DNA of 64,000 nucleotides from Microbacterium sp. RU1D (GCF_900156435.1 NZ_FTPQ01000001.1:1302001-1366000), one strand, 5' to 3'; counted from the stretch's first letter, positions 53,095-62,992 are shown. The notes: generated by a model from the letters alone, not told the origin. Program-made: numbers and translations.

Positions 53095-53322
53095 GGTCGT
53101 CCTCCCTGATCGAACACGGTGTGGGACCCACGCGGGTCCGAGCGTCACACGGGCGCCATCGAATACTACGTCCGGCCTATGAACGGCGGGGATTAGGGCG
53201 GCCTAAGACTCTCTCGACATCGAGATATCTTCGGATGCCGTCGACCCGGCCGTCGGGACGCTGTCCTTCACCCGCCATGAGCCGCAAATGCGCCCCGACG
53301 CTCGACCAGTAGGGTCGAGGCC

Positions 53323-54441
53323 ATGGCCGACATCGCTATCGACGACTTCTACGCCGTGATCCCCGCCGGAGGGATCGGCAGCCGCCTGTGGCCCCTCTCT
53401 CGCGCCGACGCGCCGAAGTTCCTCCACGACCTCACCGGGTCGGGGCAGACGCTGCTCCGCGACACGTGGGACCGCCTCGCCCCGCTCTCGGGCGCCGACC
53501 GCATCGCGGTCGTGACCGGCCGTGCGCACCGCGCCGCCGTCGAGCGGGAGCTGCCCGGCGTCCCCGACCACAACGTCTTCCTCGAGTCCGAGCCGCGCGA
53601 CTCCTCCGCCGCGATCGGCCTCGCCGCCGCGATCCTCGTTCGTCGCGAGCCCGACGTCATCATCGGCTCCTTCGCCGCCGACCACGTCATCCGCCAGACC
53701 CGCCAGTTCGACTTCGCCGTCCGACAGGCGGTGGCGGTCGCACGGGCCGGATACATCTGCACCATCGGCATCCAGCCCAGCGAACCCTCCGTCGGCTTCG
53801 GGTACATCAAGCAGTCCGACGAACTGATCGTCGACGACGCCCCCGAGGCCTACATGGTCGAGCGCTTCGTCGAGAAGCCCGACCTCGACACCGCGAAGGA
53901 GTACTTCTCCGACCGCGCGTACCTGTGGAACGCGGGCATGTTCATCACCCGCGCCGACGTGCTGCTGGCCGAGCTCGCCGTCAACGAGCCGGAGCTGCAC
54001 GCGGGCCTGCTCGAGCTCGCCGAAGCGTGGGACGACCGCGACCGCCGCGGCCCCGCGGTCGACCGCATCTGGCCGGGCCTGAAGAAGATCGCCATCGACT
54101 ACTCCGTCGCCGAGCCCGCCGCGGAGAAGGGGCGCTTGGCCGTCATCCCCGGTCACTTCGACTGGGATGACGTGGGCGACTTCGCGAGCCTGTCCAAGCT
54201 CAACTCCTCGGGCGGTCGCAACGAGCTTGCCATCCTGGGCGAGGATGCCCGCGTGCTCTCCGACGCCTCCAGCGGCATCGTCGTCTCGCAGACCAAGCGC
54301 GTGATCAGCCTCATCGGCGTCCGCGACATCGTCGTGGTCGACACCCCCGACGCCCTCCTGGTGACCACCAGCGAGAACGCCCAGCGTGTGAAGGGCGTCG
54401 TCGACGCCCTCAAGCTCACCGGTCGCGGCGACGTCCTCTGA
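53323..54441 (+). CDS. manC: Mannose-1-phosphate guanylyltransferase
   Basis: The 372-aa enzyme makes GDP-mannose from mannose-1-phosphate and GTP for glycolipid, glycoprotein or capsule synthesis. The nucleotidyltransferase signature PAGGIGSRLWPLSR is at 14-27, with FAADHVI, GFGYIKQ, FVEKPD and HFDWDDVGDF. It lacks the C-terminal isomerase domain of bifunctional forms, as usual in actinobacteria. The ATG at 53323 follows a TAGGGT box by 7 bases, so transcription probably starts at or near the ATG (leaderless). Divergent from sdhC. Confidence 0.93.
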   Translation: MADIAIDDFYAVIPAGGIGSRLWPLSRADAPKFLHDLTGSGQTLLRDTWDRLAPLSGADRIAVVTGRAHRAAVERELPGVPDHNVFLESEPRDSSAAIGLAAAILVRREPDVIIGSFAADHVIRQTRQFDFAVRQAVAVARAGYICTIGIQPSEPSVGFGYIKQSDELIVDDAPEAYMVERFVEKPDLDTAKEYFSDRAYLWNAGMFITRADVLLAELAVNEPELHAGLLELAEAWDDRDRRGPAVDRIWPGLKKIAIDYSVAEPAAEKGRLAVIPGHFDWDDVGDFASLSKLNSSGGRNELAILGEDARVLSDASSGIVVSQTKRVISLIGVRDIVVVDTPDALLVTTSENAQRVKGVVDALKLTGRGDVL

Positions 54442-54472
54442 CACCGGATGCCGCTGCGCGTGGCATCCAGTG
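54442..54472 (+). terminator. GGATGCC-type terminator of manC
   Basis: CACCGGATGCC (54442-54452) pairs with GGCATCCAGTG (54462-54472) with one wobble and a 9-base loop, directly after the stop codon. Confidence 0.85.
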
Positions 54473-54635
54473 TCTACCTCCCGGTCGCGTATGGCGGTCG
54501 CGTGACGCGAGATTGCGTCTTTGTAACCATTGCTGCGCGCGAGCCCGTCCGGCGCGCAAGCGCGCCGACACAGTAGGTAACGTGACGGGATCGTCCCCCG
54601 AACCCGTTGGGGGCATCCGTCTTGGAGGACCATTC

Positions 54636-55742
54636 GTGAAGACCACGAAGAAGGCCGTCGTCAGCGGCCTCGCCATGATCGGCGCCGCGGCGCTGCTCGC
54701 CGGTTGCGGCGCCGCACCCGAGAGCAACGGCGCATCCGGTGGTGCCGCCGCCGGCGCCAGCGACTACCTGCCCTGCATGGTGTCCGACTCGGGTGGATTC
54801 GACGACAAGTCGTTCAACCAGCTCGGCAAGGAGGGCCTCGACGCCGCCGCGTCCGAACTCGGCTCGAAGAAGCCCATCGAGGTGCAGTCGCAGTCCGAGA
54901 CCGACTTCGCATCGAACCTGCAGAACCTCGTCGACCAGGGCTGCAACACCATCATCACCGTCGGCTTCCTGCTGGCCCCCGCGGCGCTGGAGTCCGCCAC
55001 GGCGAACCCCGACCTGCAGTACGTCTCGATCGACGACACCGTCGACCAGGACTTCGACGGCACCACCGACGCCCCGAACATCAAGCCGATCATCTTCGAC
55101 ACCGCCCAGGCGGCGTACCTCGCCGGCTACCTGGCCGCGGGCACCTCGAAGACCGGCGTCGTCGGCACCTTCGGCGGCATGAACATCCCGACCGTCACGA
55201 TCTTCATGGACGGCTTCGCCCAGGGCGTCGAGAAGTACAACACCGACAACAACGCATCCGTGCGCGTCGTCGGCTGGGACCGCACCGCCAAGGACGGCTC
55301 GTTCACCGGTGGCTTCGAGGCCAACGACACCGCGCGCCAGACCGCGCAGGCGATCATCGACCAGAACGTCGACGTGCTGCTGCCCGTCGGCGGCCCGATC
55401 TACCAGTCGGCCGCCGTCGCCATCCAGGACTCCGGTCGTGAGATCGCGCTCGTCGGTGTCGACGCCGACGTGTACGAGACCGACCCGTCCATCGGCGACC
55501 TCCTGCTGACCTCGATCCTCAAGGGCATCGACGTGGGCACCAAGGACGCGATCGTCGCCGCGGGCGAGGGCTCGTTCGACACCGCCCCCTTCATCGGCAC
55601 GCTCGAGAACGACGGTGTGGGCCTGGCCCCGTTCCACGACTGGTCCGACCGCGTGCCGGCCGACCTGTCGTCGAAGGTCGACGCTCTGAAGGCCGACATC
55701 GTCAGCGGCGAGATCAAGGTCGAGTCCTACCTGGCCGGCTGA
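54636..55742 (+). CDS. BMP-family nucleoside-binding lipoprotein
   Basis: A 368-aa exported lipoprotein with signal peptide and lipobox LAGC (Cys24), then a PnrA/BmpA-type binding fold: CMVSDSGGFDDKSFNQ near the start, where Asp and Phe contact the purine ring in PnrA, and VGGPIYQSAAVAIQDSG, VGVDADVY. It should bind purine or pyrimidine nucleosides for the ABC transporter encoded next. The start is GTG at 54636 with TTGGAGGA. A strong terminator follows, so partial read-through may set the usual excess of binding protein. Confidence 0.9.
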   Translation: MKTTKKAVVSGLAMIGAAALLAGCGAAPESNGASGGAAAGASDYLPCMVSDSGGFDDKSFNQLGKEGLDAAASELGSKKPIEVQSQSETDFASNLQNLVDQGCNTIITVGFLLAPAALESATANPDLQYVSIDDTVDQDFDGTTDAPNIKPIIFDTAQAAYLAGYLAAGTSKTGVVGTFGGMNIPTVTIFMDGFAQGVEKYNTDNNASVRVVGWDRTAKDGSFTGGFEANDTARQTAQAIIDQNVDVLLPVGGPIYQSAAVAIQDSGREIALVGVDADVYETDPSIGDLLLTSILKGIDVGTKDAIVAAGEGSFDTAPFIGTLENDGVGLAPFHDWSDRVPADLSSKVDALKADIVSGEIKVESYLAG

Positions 55743-55759
55743 GAGAACTCCACTCTCCT

Positions 55760-55788
55760 GGGGAGGCCGGCGCGCTGCCGGCCTCCCC
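55760..55788 (+). terminator. Hairpin after the BMP lipoprotein gene
   Basis: Perfect 11-bp stem GGGGAGGCCGG (55760-55770) with CCGGCCTCCCC (55778-55788), 7-base loop. Confidence 0.8.
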
Positions 55789-55906
55789 TCCTCATGGAAA
55801 GGGCGGTCAGCGCCCCCTCCTCCCCAGACGCCGATCCGCTCACGAGGCGGGCCGGTCTCGTCGGACGCCTCCCGCGTCCGATGCCACAGAACTTAGGATC
55901 GGGAAC

Positions 55907-57427
55907 ATGAAGCTCGAACTCCGCGGGATCACGAAAACCTTCGGGTCCCTGGTGGCGAACGATCACATCGACCTCACCGTCGAGGCCGGAGAGATCCACT
56001 GCCTGCTCGGCGAGAACGGTGCCGGCAAGTCCACCCTGATGAACGTCCTCTACGGCCTCTACCAGGCCGACGGAGGAGAGATCCTGCTCGACGATGCCGT
56101 CCAGCACTTCTCCGGCCCCGGCGACGCCATGCGCGCGGGCATCGGCATGGTGCACCAGCACTTCATGCTCATCCCCGTCTTCACGGTGGCCGAGAACGTC
56201 ATGCTCGGCCACGAGCCCACGAAGGTCGGCGGGCGTCTCGACCTCGCCGCAGCCCGCGCCAAGGTCCGCGAGATCTCCGACCGTTTCGGCTTCGACGTCG
56301 ATCCCGACGCGCTCGTCGACGATCTCCCCGTCGGCGTGCAGCAGCGCGTCGAGATCATCAAGGCCCTCTCGCGCGACGCCAAGGTGCTCGTCTTCGATGA
56401 GCCCACGGCCGTGCTCACCCCGCAGGAGACCGACGAGCTGATGGCGATCATGCGCCAGCTCAAGGCCTCGGGGACTTCGATCGTCTTCATCACCCACAAG
56501 CTCCGCGAGGTGCGCGAGGTCGCCGACCGCATCACGGTCATCCGCCTCGGCAAGGTGGTCGGCGAGGCCGACCCCCGCGCCTCCAACGCCGAGCTCGCCT
56601 CTCTGATGGTCGGCCGCGCGGTCGAGCTCACCGTGCAGAAGGAGGAGCCGACGCTCGGCGAGGTCGGTCTGTCGGTGTCGAATCTCACCGTCGTCGACCC
56701 CATCGGCCAGCTCGTGGTCAACGACGTGAGCTTCGACGTGCGTCGCGGCGAGGTGCTCGCCATCGCCGGTGTGCAGGGCAACGGCCAGACCGAGCTCACG
56801 GAGGCGCTCCTCGGGCTGCAGGACCGCGTCGAGGGCTCCATTGTCCTGGACGGGACCGAGTTGAAGGGGCAGAGCGTGCGCGCGGTCCTCGACGCAGGGG
56901 TGGGCTTCGTGCCCGAAGATCGCAAGGAAGACGGCCTGGTGGGGGAGTTCTCCATCGCCGAGAACCTCATGCTCGACCGCGCCGACGGCGCCCCGTTCGT
57001 GAAGGGCGGGGCCATCCAGCTGTCCACCCTCGCTGACTTCGCGCGGGACAAGGTCAGCGAGTTCGACGTGCGCACGCCCTCGATCGAGACCCCCGTGGGA
57101 CGCCTGTCGGGCGGCAACCAGCAGAAGGTCGTGCTGGCGCGCGAACTGAGCCGCGACCTTCGTCTGTTCGTCGCGGCGCAGCCGACCCGCGGCGTCGACG
57201 TCGGGTCCATCGAATTCATCCACAAGCGGGTCGTCGAGACGCGCGACGCCGGTGTCCCCGTCATCGTCGTCTCCACCGAGCTCGACGAGGTGACCGCCCT
57301 GGCCGACCGCATCATGGTCATGTACCGCGGCCGCGTCGTGGGCATCGTCCCCGGTGACACCTCGCGCGACGTGCTGGGCCTCATGATGGCCGGCGAAGCG
57401 CCCCAGAACGAAGGAGTCGCGGCGTGA
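55907..57427 (+). CDS. Nucleoside ABC importer, double ATPase subunit
   Basis: The 506-aa protein has two ATPase domains. The first has Walker A GENGAGKST (35-43), VGVQQRVEIIKAL and Walker B VLVFDEPTAVL. The second has the degenerate GVQGNGQTEL, SGGNQQKVVLARE and a Walker B region LFVAAQPTRGVD. This is the NupA/BmpB type that pairs with BMP lipoproteins. The ATG at 55907 is 118 bases after the terminator, so a separate promoter is likely. It overlaps the next gene by GTGA. Confidence 0.92.
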   Translation: MKLELRGITKTFGSLVANDHIDLTVEAGEIHCLLGENGAGKSTLMNVLYGLYQADGGEILLDDAVQHFSGPGDAMRAGIGMVHQHFMLIPVFTVAENVMLGHEPTKVGGRLDLAAARAKVREISDRFGFDVDPDALVDDLPVGVQQRVEIIKALSRDAKVLVFDEPTAVLTPQETDELMAIMRQLKASGTSIVFITHKLREVREVADRITVIRLGKVVGEADPRASNAELASLMVGRAVELTVQKEEPTLGEVGLSVSNLTVVDPIGQLVVNDVSFDVRRGEVLAIAGVQGNGQTELTEALLGLQDRVEGSIVLDGTELKGQSVRAVLDAGVGFVPEDRKEDGLVGEFSIAENLMLDRADGAPFVKGGAIQLSTLADFARDKVSEFDVRTPSIETPVGRLSGGNQQKVVLARELSRDLRLFVAAQPTRGVDVGSIEFIHKRVVETRDAGVPVIVVSTELDEVTALADRIMVMYRGRVVGIVPGDTSRDVLGLMMAGEAPQNEGVAA

Positions 57428-58788
57428 GCGATCCGCACAGCCCGCACGACCCGACCGCTGCACGCGCCGACCGGGCCGCCGAGGTCGCCGAGGCCGGTCA
57501 GGCCGACCTCGCCCTCGAGGGCGAGTCCCGCGTCGATCCCGCCGCGGAGGCGCGCGTGGTCGCCTCCGAACCGGCGGGTGACGAGAACCGCTGGCGCCGC
57601 GCGTTCCGCGAGATCGCCACGGGAAACGCGATCATCTCGGTGCTGGCCGTCATCCTGGCGCTGATCGTCGGCGCCATCATGATCGCCGCCACCGACGAGA
57701 ACGTGCAGGCCGCGGCGGGGTACTTCTTCGCCCGTCCCGGCGACACCCTCGCGGCCATCTGGCAGTCGGTCTCCGGCGCCTACTCGTCGTTCTTCCAGGG
57801 CGCGATCTACAACTTCCGGCGTCCCGAGTTCGCCACCGGCATCCGTCCGCTGACCGAGACGCTCACCTTCGCCACGCCGCTGATCGCCGCCGGTCTCGGT
57901 GCCGCCCTGGCGTTCCGCGTCGGCATGTTCAACATCGGCGGCCGCGGGCAGATGCTCGTCGCCGCGGCCGCGGGCGGCTGGGTCGCCTTCGCGTTCGACC
58001 TGCCCTGGGGCATCCACATGATCGTCGCGCTCGTCGCGGGTGTCGTGGCGGGTGCCGTGTGGGCGGGCATCGCCGGCGTGCTGAAGGCCCGAACCGGGGC
58101 GCACGAGGTGATCGTGACGATCATGCTGAACTACGTCGCCTTCTATGTCGTCTACTACCTGCTGCGCACCCCGGGGCTGCTGCAGGCGCCCGGGTCCAAC
58201 AATCCGACCACTCCGCCGATGAAGGACACCGCGGTGTTCCCCGACCTCTTCGGCTCCGGGTACAACCTCCACTTCGGTTTCGTGCTCTCGCTCGTCGCCG
58301 TGGTCGTGGTCTGGTGGATCCTCGAGCGCTCCTCGCTCGGCTTCCGCTTCCGCGCCGTCGGTCTCAACCCCAATGCCGCACGCGTGGCGGGCATCAACGT
58401 GAAGTCGATGTACGTGTACGCCATGCTCATCTCGGGCGGCCTCGTGGGTCTTGCCGGCGTCGACCAGGTGCTCGGCACGGTGACCACCGGCTTTTCCAGC
58501 GGCATCGACGCCGGCATCGGCTTCGACGCGATCACCGTGGCCCTGCTCGGACGCTCCACCCCCGTCGGCGTGCTGGTCGCCGGCATCCTGTTCGGCGCGT
58601 TCAAGGCCGGCGGCTTCGCCATGCAGGCCGCCAACGGCGTTCCCGTCGACATCGTCCTGGTCGTTCAGTCGCTCATCGTGCTCTTCATCGCGGCGCCGCC
58701 GCTGGTGCGTGCGATCTTCCGTCTGCCGGCTCCCGGAGCGCGCCAGCCCAGGGTGCGCGCCGCCAAGAAGAAGGAGGCGGCCCGGTGA
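57424..58788 (+). CDS. Nucleoside ABC importer permease 1 (NupP type)
   Basis: The 454-aa membrane protein begins with about 55 hydrophilic, charged residues, then about 8-9 helices. LTFATPLIAAGLGAALAFRVGMFNIGGRGQM is the NupP/YufP mark, and VGLNPNAARVAGINVKSMY is the ATPase-coupling loop. The start is GTG at 57424, overlapping the ATPase stop. It forms the pore with the second permease. Confidence 0.92.
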   Translation: MSDPHSPHDPTAARADRAAEVAEAGQADLALEGESRVDPAAEARVVASEPAGDENRWRRAFREIATGNAIISVLAVILALIVGAIMIAATDENVQAAAGYFFARPGDTLAAIWQSVSGAYSSFFQGAIYNFRRPEFATGIRPLTETLTFATPLIAAGLGAALAFRVGMFNIGGRGQMLVAAAAGGWVAFAFDLPWGIHMIVALVAGVVAGAVWAGIAGVLKARTGAHEVIVTIMLNYVAFYVVYYLLRTPGLLQAPGSNNPTTPPMKDTAVFPDLFGSGYNLHFGFVLSLVAVVVVWWILERSSLGFRFRAVGLNPNAARVAGINVKSMYVYAMLISGGLVGLAGVDQVLGTVTTGFSSGIDAGIGFDAITVALLGRSTPVGVLVAGILFGAFKAGGFAMQAANGVPVDIVLVVQSLIVLFIAAPPLVRAIFRLPAPGARQPRVRAAKKKEAAR

Positions 58789-60080
58789 GCACCACCGCCG
58801 CACGCCCGGAGGCCACGGCCCCGGAGGCGCTCGACACCGCCGTCGTCGTCGGGTGGAAGGCGCCCATCGTCTACGGCGTCATCACGGTGCTGGCCGCCGT
58901 GCTGTTCGTCATCGCCCGTCAGGACGGCGACGCCGTCTTCCGCATCTCGAGCCCCGGTGAGTTCCTGCAGCTGCCCGAGGTGGTCCTCGGGGGCGTCGTC
59001 ACCGGCATCGTCTGCACGGTGCTGCTCGCACTCATCACGCTTGCGAGCGTGCTCATGGTGCGCGCATGGCGCCGCCCCCCGATCTGGCTCGCGGTGATCT
59101 TCGCGCTGGTGTTCATGGTGGGCTTCCTCACCTGGGCGGCCGCGGGTGCGACCACCTCCGTCATCCCGCTGACCGGCCTGCTCGCCGGTGGCCTCAGCCT
59201 CTCGGTGCCGCTCATCTTCGGTGCCATGGCGGGCGTGCTCAGCGAGCGTGTGGGCGTGGTCAACATCGCCATCGAGGGTCAGCTGCTCGCGGGCGCGTTC
59301 ACCTCGGCGATCGTGGCCACCGCGACGGGCAACCCGTTCATCGGTCTGCTGGCCGCCGGTGTCTCCGGCGTGCTGGTGTCGTTCGTGCTCGCCGCATTCG
59401 CGATCAAGTACTTCGTCGATCAGGTCATCGTGGGTGTCGTGCTCAACGTGCTCGTGGTGGGTCTGACGAGCTTCCTGTTCTCGCAGGTGCTCGCGCCCAA
59501 CGCCGCGACCCTGAACTCGCCGCCCCGCTTCCCGCGCCTTCCGATCCCGTTCCTGGCCGACATCCCGATCCTGGGACCGATGCTGTTCAACCAGACGGTG
59601 ATCGTCTACCTGATGTACGTCACCGTCGCGCTGGTCTATGTCGGGCTGTTCCACACCCGCTGGGGCCTGCGCCTGCGCGCGGTCGGAGAGCACCCGCAGG
59701 CCGCCGACACCGTCGGCATCAACATCGCCAAGACCCGCTTCTGGAACGTCTCGCTGGGCGGCGCGATCGCCGGCCTCGGCGGCGCGTTCTTCACGCTGGG
59801 ATCGGTCGGCGCGTTCAACAAAGAGATGACGGCCGGCGCCGGATACATCGCCCTCGCGGCGGTCATCTTCGGGCAGTGGGACCCGATCCGCGCGACGCTC
59901 GCGGCCCTGCTGTTCGGCTTCGCGTCGAACCTGCAGAACACCCTTGGCGTCATCGGATCGCCCGTGCCCAGCGAGTTCATGCTCATGCTGCCGTACGTGG
60001 TGACGATCTTCGCCGTCGCCGGTCTCGTCGGAAAGGTCCGCGGTCCCGCGGCTGCCGGCAAACCGTACATAAAGGGCTGA
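58785..60080 (+). CDS. Nucleoside ABC importer permease 2 (NupQ type)
   Basis: The 431-aa membrane protein has about 10 helices. SLSVPLIFGAMAGVLSERVGVVNIAIEGQLL is the NupQ/YufQ mark, and AVGEHPQAADTVGINI the coupling loop. The GTG at 58785 overlaps the previous stop (GTGA), with GAAGGAGG upstream. The N-terminal ~150 residues contain extra helices compared with the shortest family members, common in actinobacteria. Confidence 0.92.
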   Translation: MSTTAARPEATAPEALDTAVVVGWKAPIVYGVITVLAAVLFVIARQDGDAVFRISSPGEFLQLPEVVLGGVVTGIVCTVLLALITLASVLMVRAWRRPPIWLAVIFALVFMVGFLTWAAAGATTSVIPLTGLLAGGLSLSVPLIFGAMAGVLSERVGVVNIAIEGQLLAGAFTSAIVATATGNPFIGLLAAGVSGVLVSFVLAAFAIKYFVDQVIVGVVLNVLVVGLTSFLFSQVLAPNAATLNSPPRFPRLPIPFLADIPILGPMLFNQTVIVYLMYVTVALVYVGLFHTRWGLRLRAVGEHPQAADTVGINIAKTRFWNVSLGGAIAGLGGAFFTLGSVGAFNKEMTAGAGYIALAAVIFGQWDPIRATLAALLFGFASNLQNTLGVIGSPVPSEFMLMLPYVVTIFAVAGLVGKVRGPAAAGKPYIKG

Positions 60081-60123
60081 CCAGGCCCGCTTCCCCCTTC
60101 ACGAGAGGACCCTCTGCACCACG

Positions 60124-60525
60124 ATGACCGACATCGATTGGGACGAACTCCGTTCCGCCGCGACGGATGCCATGCACCGCGCCTACGCGCCCTACTCCCG
60201 CTTCAAGGTGGGCGCCGCGGCGCTGGTCGCCGACGGGCGCATCGTCTCGGGCTGCAACGTCGAGAACGCCTCCTACGGGGTGACGCTGTGCGCCGAGTGC
60301 GGGCTGGTGTCCGAGCTGCACATGTCGGGTGGGGGCCAGCTCGTCGCCTTCGTCTGCGTAGACGGCGAGGGGCGCACCCTCATGCCGTGCGGCCGCTGCC
60401 GGCAGCTGCTGTTCGAGCACGCCATCCCCGGGATGCTGCTCGAGACCGTCAGCGGCATCCGCACCATCGACGAGGTGCTTCCCGACGCCTTCGGTCCGCG
60501 CGACCTCGAGGAGGCGGCGCGGTGA
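60124..60525 (+). CDS. cdd: Cytidine deaminase
   Basis: The 133-aa enzyme deaminates cytidine and deoxycytidine to uridines. Zinc motif TLCAECG (Cys56, Glu58) and PCGRC (Cys89, Cys92), plus the substrate loop GCNVENASYG. It is 43 bases after the permease and overlaps deoA by GTGA, so imported pyrimidine nucleosides feed straight into salvage. Confidence 0.95.
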   Translation: MTDIDWDELRSAATDAMHRAYAPYSRFKVGAAALVADGRIVSGCNVENASYGVTLCAECGLVSELHMSGGGQLVAFVCVDGEGRTLMPCGRCRQLLFEHAIPGMLLETVSGIRTIDEVLPDAFGPRDLEEAAR

Positions 60526-61811
60526 GCGCGGAGCAGTACGACGCGGTCGACATCATCCGCGCGCAGCGCGACGGGCGCGCGATCACCGAGGGCGAGATCC
60601 GCTGGCTCGTCGACGCCTACACGCGCGGGTACGTCATGGACGCGCAGATGTCGGCGTTCACCATGGCCGTGCTGCTGAACGGCCTCGGGCGCGACCAGAT
60701 CCGCGTGCTCACCGATGCGATGATCGCGTCGGGCGAGCGCATGGACTTCTCCTCCCTCGGCAAGGTCACCGTCGACAAGCACTCGACGGGCGGAGTGGGC
60801 GACAAGATCACGCTGCCTCTCGCGCCCCTCGTGGCCGCCTTCGGTGTCGCCGTTCCGCAGCTCTCCGGCCGCGGGCTCGGCCACACCGGGGGCACGCTCG
60901 ACAAGCTCGAGTCGATCCCCGGCTGGAGGGCGGCGCTGTCGAACGACGAGATCATGGCGCAGTTGCGCGACGTGGGCGCCGTCATCTGCGCCGCGGGCAC
61001 CGGACTCGCCCCCGCCGACAAGAAGCTCTATGCACTGCGCGACGTCACCGGCACGGTCGAGGCGATTCCGCTGATCGCGTCGAGCATCATGTCGAAGAAG
61101 ATCGCGGAGGGCACCGACTCCCTCGTGCTCGACGTCAAGTTCGGCTCCGGCGCCTTCATGCAGGACATCGACCGCGCGCGCGAGCTCGCCGAGACGATGG
61201 TCGCCCTCGGCACCGACTCGGGGGTGAACACCACGGCTCTGCTGACCGACATGAACACCCCGCTGGGCCTCGCCATCGGCAACGCCAACGAGGTGCGCGA
61301 GTCTGTCGAGGTGCTCGCCGGAGGCGGCCCCGCCGACGTGGTCGAGCTGACTGTGGCGCTCGCCCGCGAGATGCTGACGCTGGCTGGCCGGCCCGACGCC
61401 GACGTGGAGGCCGCGCTCAGCGACGGTCGCGCGATGGACGTGTGGAAACGCATGATCCGCGCCCAGGACGGCGATCCGGATGCCGCCCTCCCGACCCCGC
61501 GCGAGACGCACACGGTCGTCGCCGACCGGTCCGGCGTCGTCACGCGCATCGAGGCCCTGCCGTTCGGAATCGGCGCCTGGCGCCTGGGCGCGGGCCGTGC
61601 CCGGGCGGAGGATGCCGTCGTGCACGCCGCCGGCATCGACCTGCATGTCACAGTCGGTCAGGCCATCGCCGCCGGTCAGCCCCTGTTCACCCTGTCCGCC
61701 GACGACGAGTCGCGCTTCGAGCGCGCCCTGGACGCCGTCGAGGGCGCGTGGGAGATCGGTGACACCGCCCCGGCGGCGACGTCGATCGTGCGCGAGCGCA
61801 TCACCGCGTGA
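60522..61811 (+). CDS. deoA: Thymidine/pyrimidine-nucleoside phosphorylase
   Basis: The 429-aa enzyme splits thymidine, deoxyuridine or uridine with phosphate. The family signature region is at about 86-125 (KHSTGGVGDK, then SGRGLGHTGGTLDKLE), with SSIMSKKIAEG and LDVKFGSGAFM. The C-terminal pyrimidine-phosphorylase domain is complete. The GTG at 60522 overlaps the cdd stop. Whether it prefers thymidine (DeoA) or is broad (Pdp) cannot be told. Confidence 0.93.
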   Translation: MSAEQYDAVDIIRAQRDGRAITEGEIRWLVDAYTRGYVMDAQMSAFTMAVLLNGLGRDQIRVLTDAMIASGERMDFSSLGKVTVDKHSTGGVGDKITLPLAPLVAAFGVAVPQLSGRGLGHTGGTLDKLESIPGWRAALSNDEIMAQLRDVGAVICAAGTGLAPADKKLYALRDVTGTVEAIPLIASSIMSKKIAEGTDSLVLDVKFGSGAFMQDIDRARELAETMVALGTDSGVNTTALLTDMNTPLGLAIGNANEVRESVEVLAGGGPADVVELTVALAREMLTLAGRPDADVEAALSDGRAMDVWKRMIRAQDGDPDAALPTPRETHTVVADRSGVVTRIEALPFGIGAWRLGAGRARAEDAVVHAAGIDLHVTVGQAIAAGQPLFTLSADDESRFERALDAVEGAWEIGDTAPAATSIVRERITA

Positions 61812-61837
61812 TGACATCCAGCAAGAGGAGCACCCCC

Positions 61838-62950
61838 ATGGTCACAGCCGCCGAGGACTTCCGCGTCGATGGCGTGAAGGTGAAGAACCTCCCGAAGGTG
61901 TCGCTGCACGATCACCTCGACGGGGGACTGCGCCCGCAGACCGTGCTCGAGCTCGCCGACGGGATCGGTCTGGACCTCCCGGTCGACGACGCGAAGAGCC
62001 TCGGGGCCTGGTTCTCCGATCACATCGACGGTGGCTCGCTCGAGGACTACCTCGAGAAGTTCGACGCCACGGTGGGCGTCATGCAGACGCGCGAGGGTCT
62101 CGTGCGCGTCGCGAAGGAATTCGTCGAGGACCTCGCCGCTGACGGCGTGGTCTACGGCGAAGTGCGGTGGGCGCCCGAGCAGCACCTGACCCGCGGTCTG
62201 AGCCTCGATGACGTGGTGGACGCCGTGCAGGAGGGCATCGAAGAGGGCGAGGATGCCGCGGACGCCCGCGGGCACGACATCCGCGTCGGACAACTGCTGA
62301 CGGCTCTGCGGCACAACGACAACGCGCGTGACATCGCCGAACTCGCGGTCTCGTGGCGCGGGCGCGGGGTCGTGGGATTCGATCTCGCCGGCCCCGAGGA
62401 CGGATTCCTCCCGGCGAGGCACCGCGACGCGTTCCAGTACCTCGCCGAGCAGTTCTTCCCCACGACGGTGCACGCGGGGGAAGGGGCCGGCCTGGCATCC
62501 ATCCGCTCCGCGCTGATCGACGGACGCGCCCTGCGTCTCGGACACGGCGTGCGCATCGCCAACGACCTCGACGTCGTCTCGCGCGAGGGCGAGGAGGTGC
62601 AGGTCACCTTCGGTGACCTGGCGCGTTGGGTGCGCGACCGCGAGATCACGCTCGAGCTGTCTCCGACCTCGAACCTGCAGTCGGGCGCGGTCACCGCGTG
62701 GGGCGACACGATGGACGCCCACCCGTTCGACCTGCTGTATCAGCTCGACTTCTCGGTGACCGTGAACGTCGACAACCGCCTCATGAGCGCGACGACGCTG
62801 ACCCGCGAGCTGGGTCTGCTGGCCCAGGCGTTCGAGTACGACCTCGACGATCTCGAGGCGTTCCAGCTCAACGCCGCCGCGGGTGCTTTCCTCCCCGTCG
62901 AGGAGCGCGAGGAGCTCATCGAGATCATCTCGGAGGGCTTCCAGCGCTGA
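61838..62950 (+). CDS. add: Adenosine deaminase
   Basis: The 370-aa zinc enzyme converts adenosine to inosine. Metal and catalytic residues are His24 and His26 (LHDHLDGG), His212 and Glu215 (VHAGEGAG), and later RLGHGVR and SPTSNLQ. The ATG at 61838 has AGAGGAG at good spacing; an upstream GTG at 61808 overlapping the deoA stop would add ten residues without family resemblance. Last gene of the salvage operon, followed by a long hairpin. Confidence 0.93.
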   Translation: MVTAAEDFRVDGVKVKNLPKVSLHDHLDGGLRPQTVLELADGIGLDLPVDDAKSLGAWFSDHIDGGSLEDYLEKFDATVGVMQTREGLVRVAKEFVEDLAADGVVYGEVRWAPEQHLTRGLSLDDVVDAVQEGIEEGEDAADARGHDIRVGQLLTALRHNDNARDIAELAVSWRGRGVVGFDLAGPEDGFLPARHRDAFQYLAEQFFPTTVHAGEGAGLASIRSALIDGRALRLGHGVRIANDLDVVSREGEEVQVTFGDLARWVRDREITLELSPTSNLQSGAVTAWGDTMDAHPFDLLYQLDFSVTVNVDNRLMSATTLTRELGLLAQAFEYDLDDLEAFQLNAAAGAFLPVEEREELIEIISEGFQR

Positions 62951-62964
62951 CGCGCGGGCTTCGA

Positions 62965-62992
62965 GTGGCGCGCACCCGCGGGTGCGCGCCAC
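62965..62992 (+). terminator. Terminator of the nucleoside operon
   Basis: GTGGCGCGCACCC (62965-62977) pairs with its complement at 62980-62992, with pairing extending outward (AGTGG/CCACTT), 14 bases past the add stop. Confidence 0.85.
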
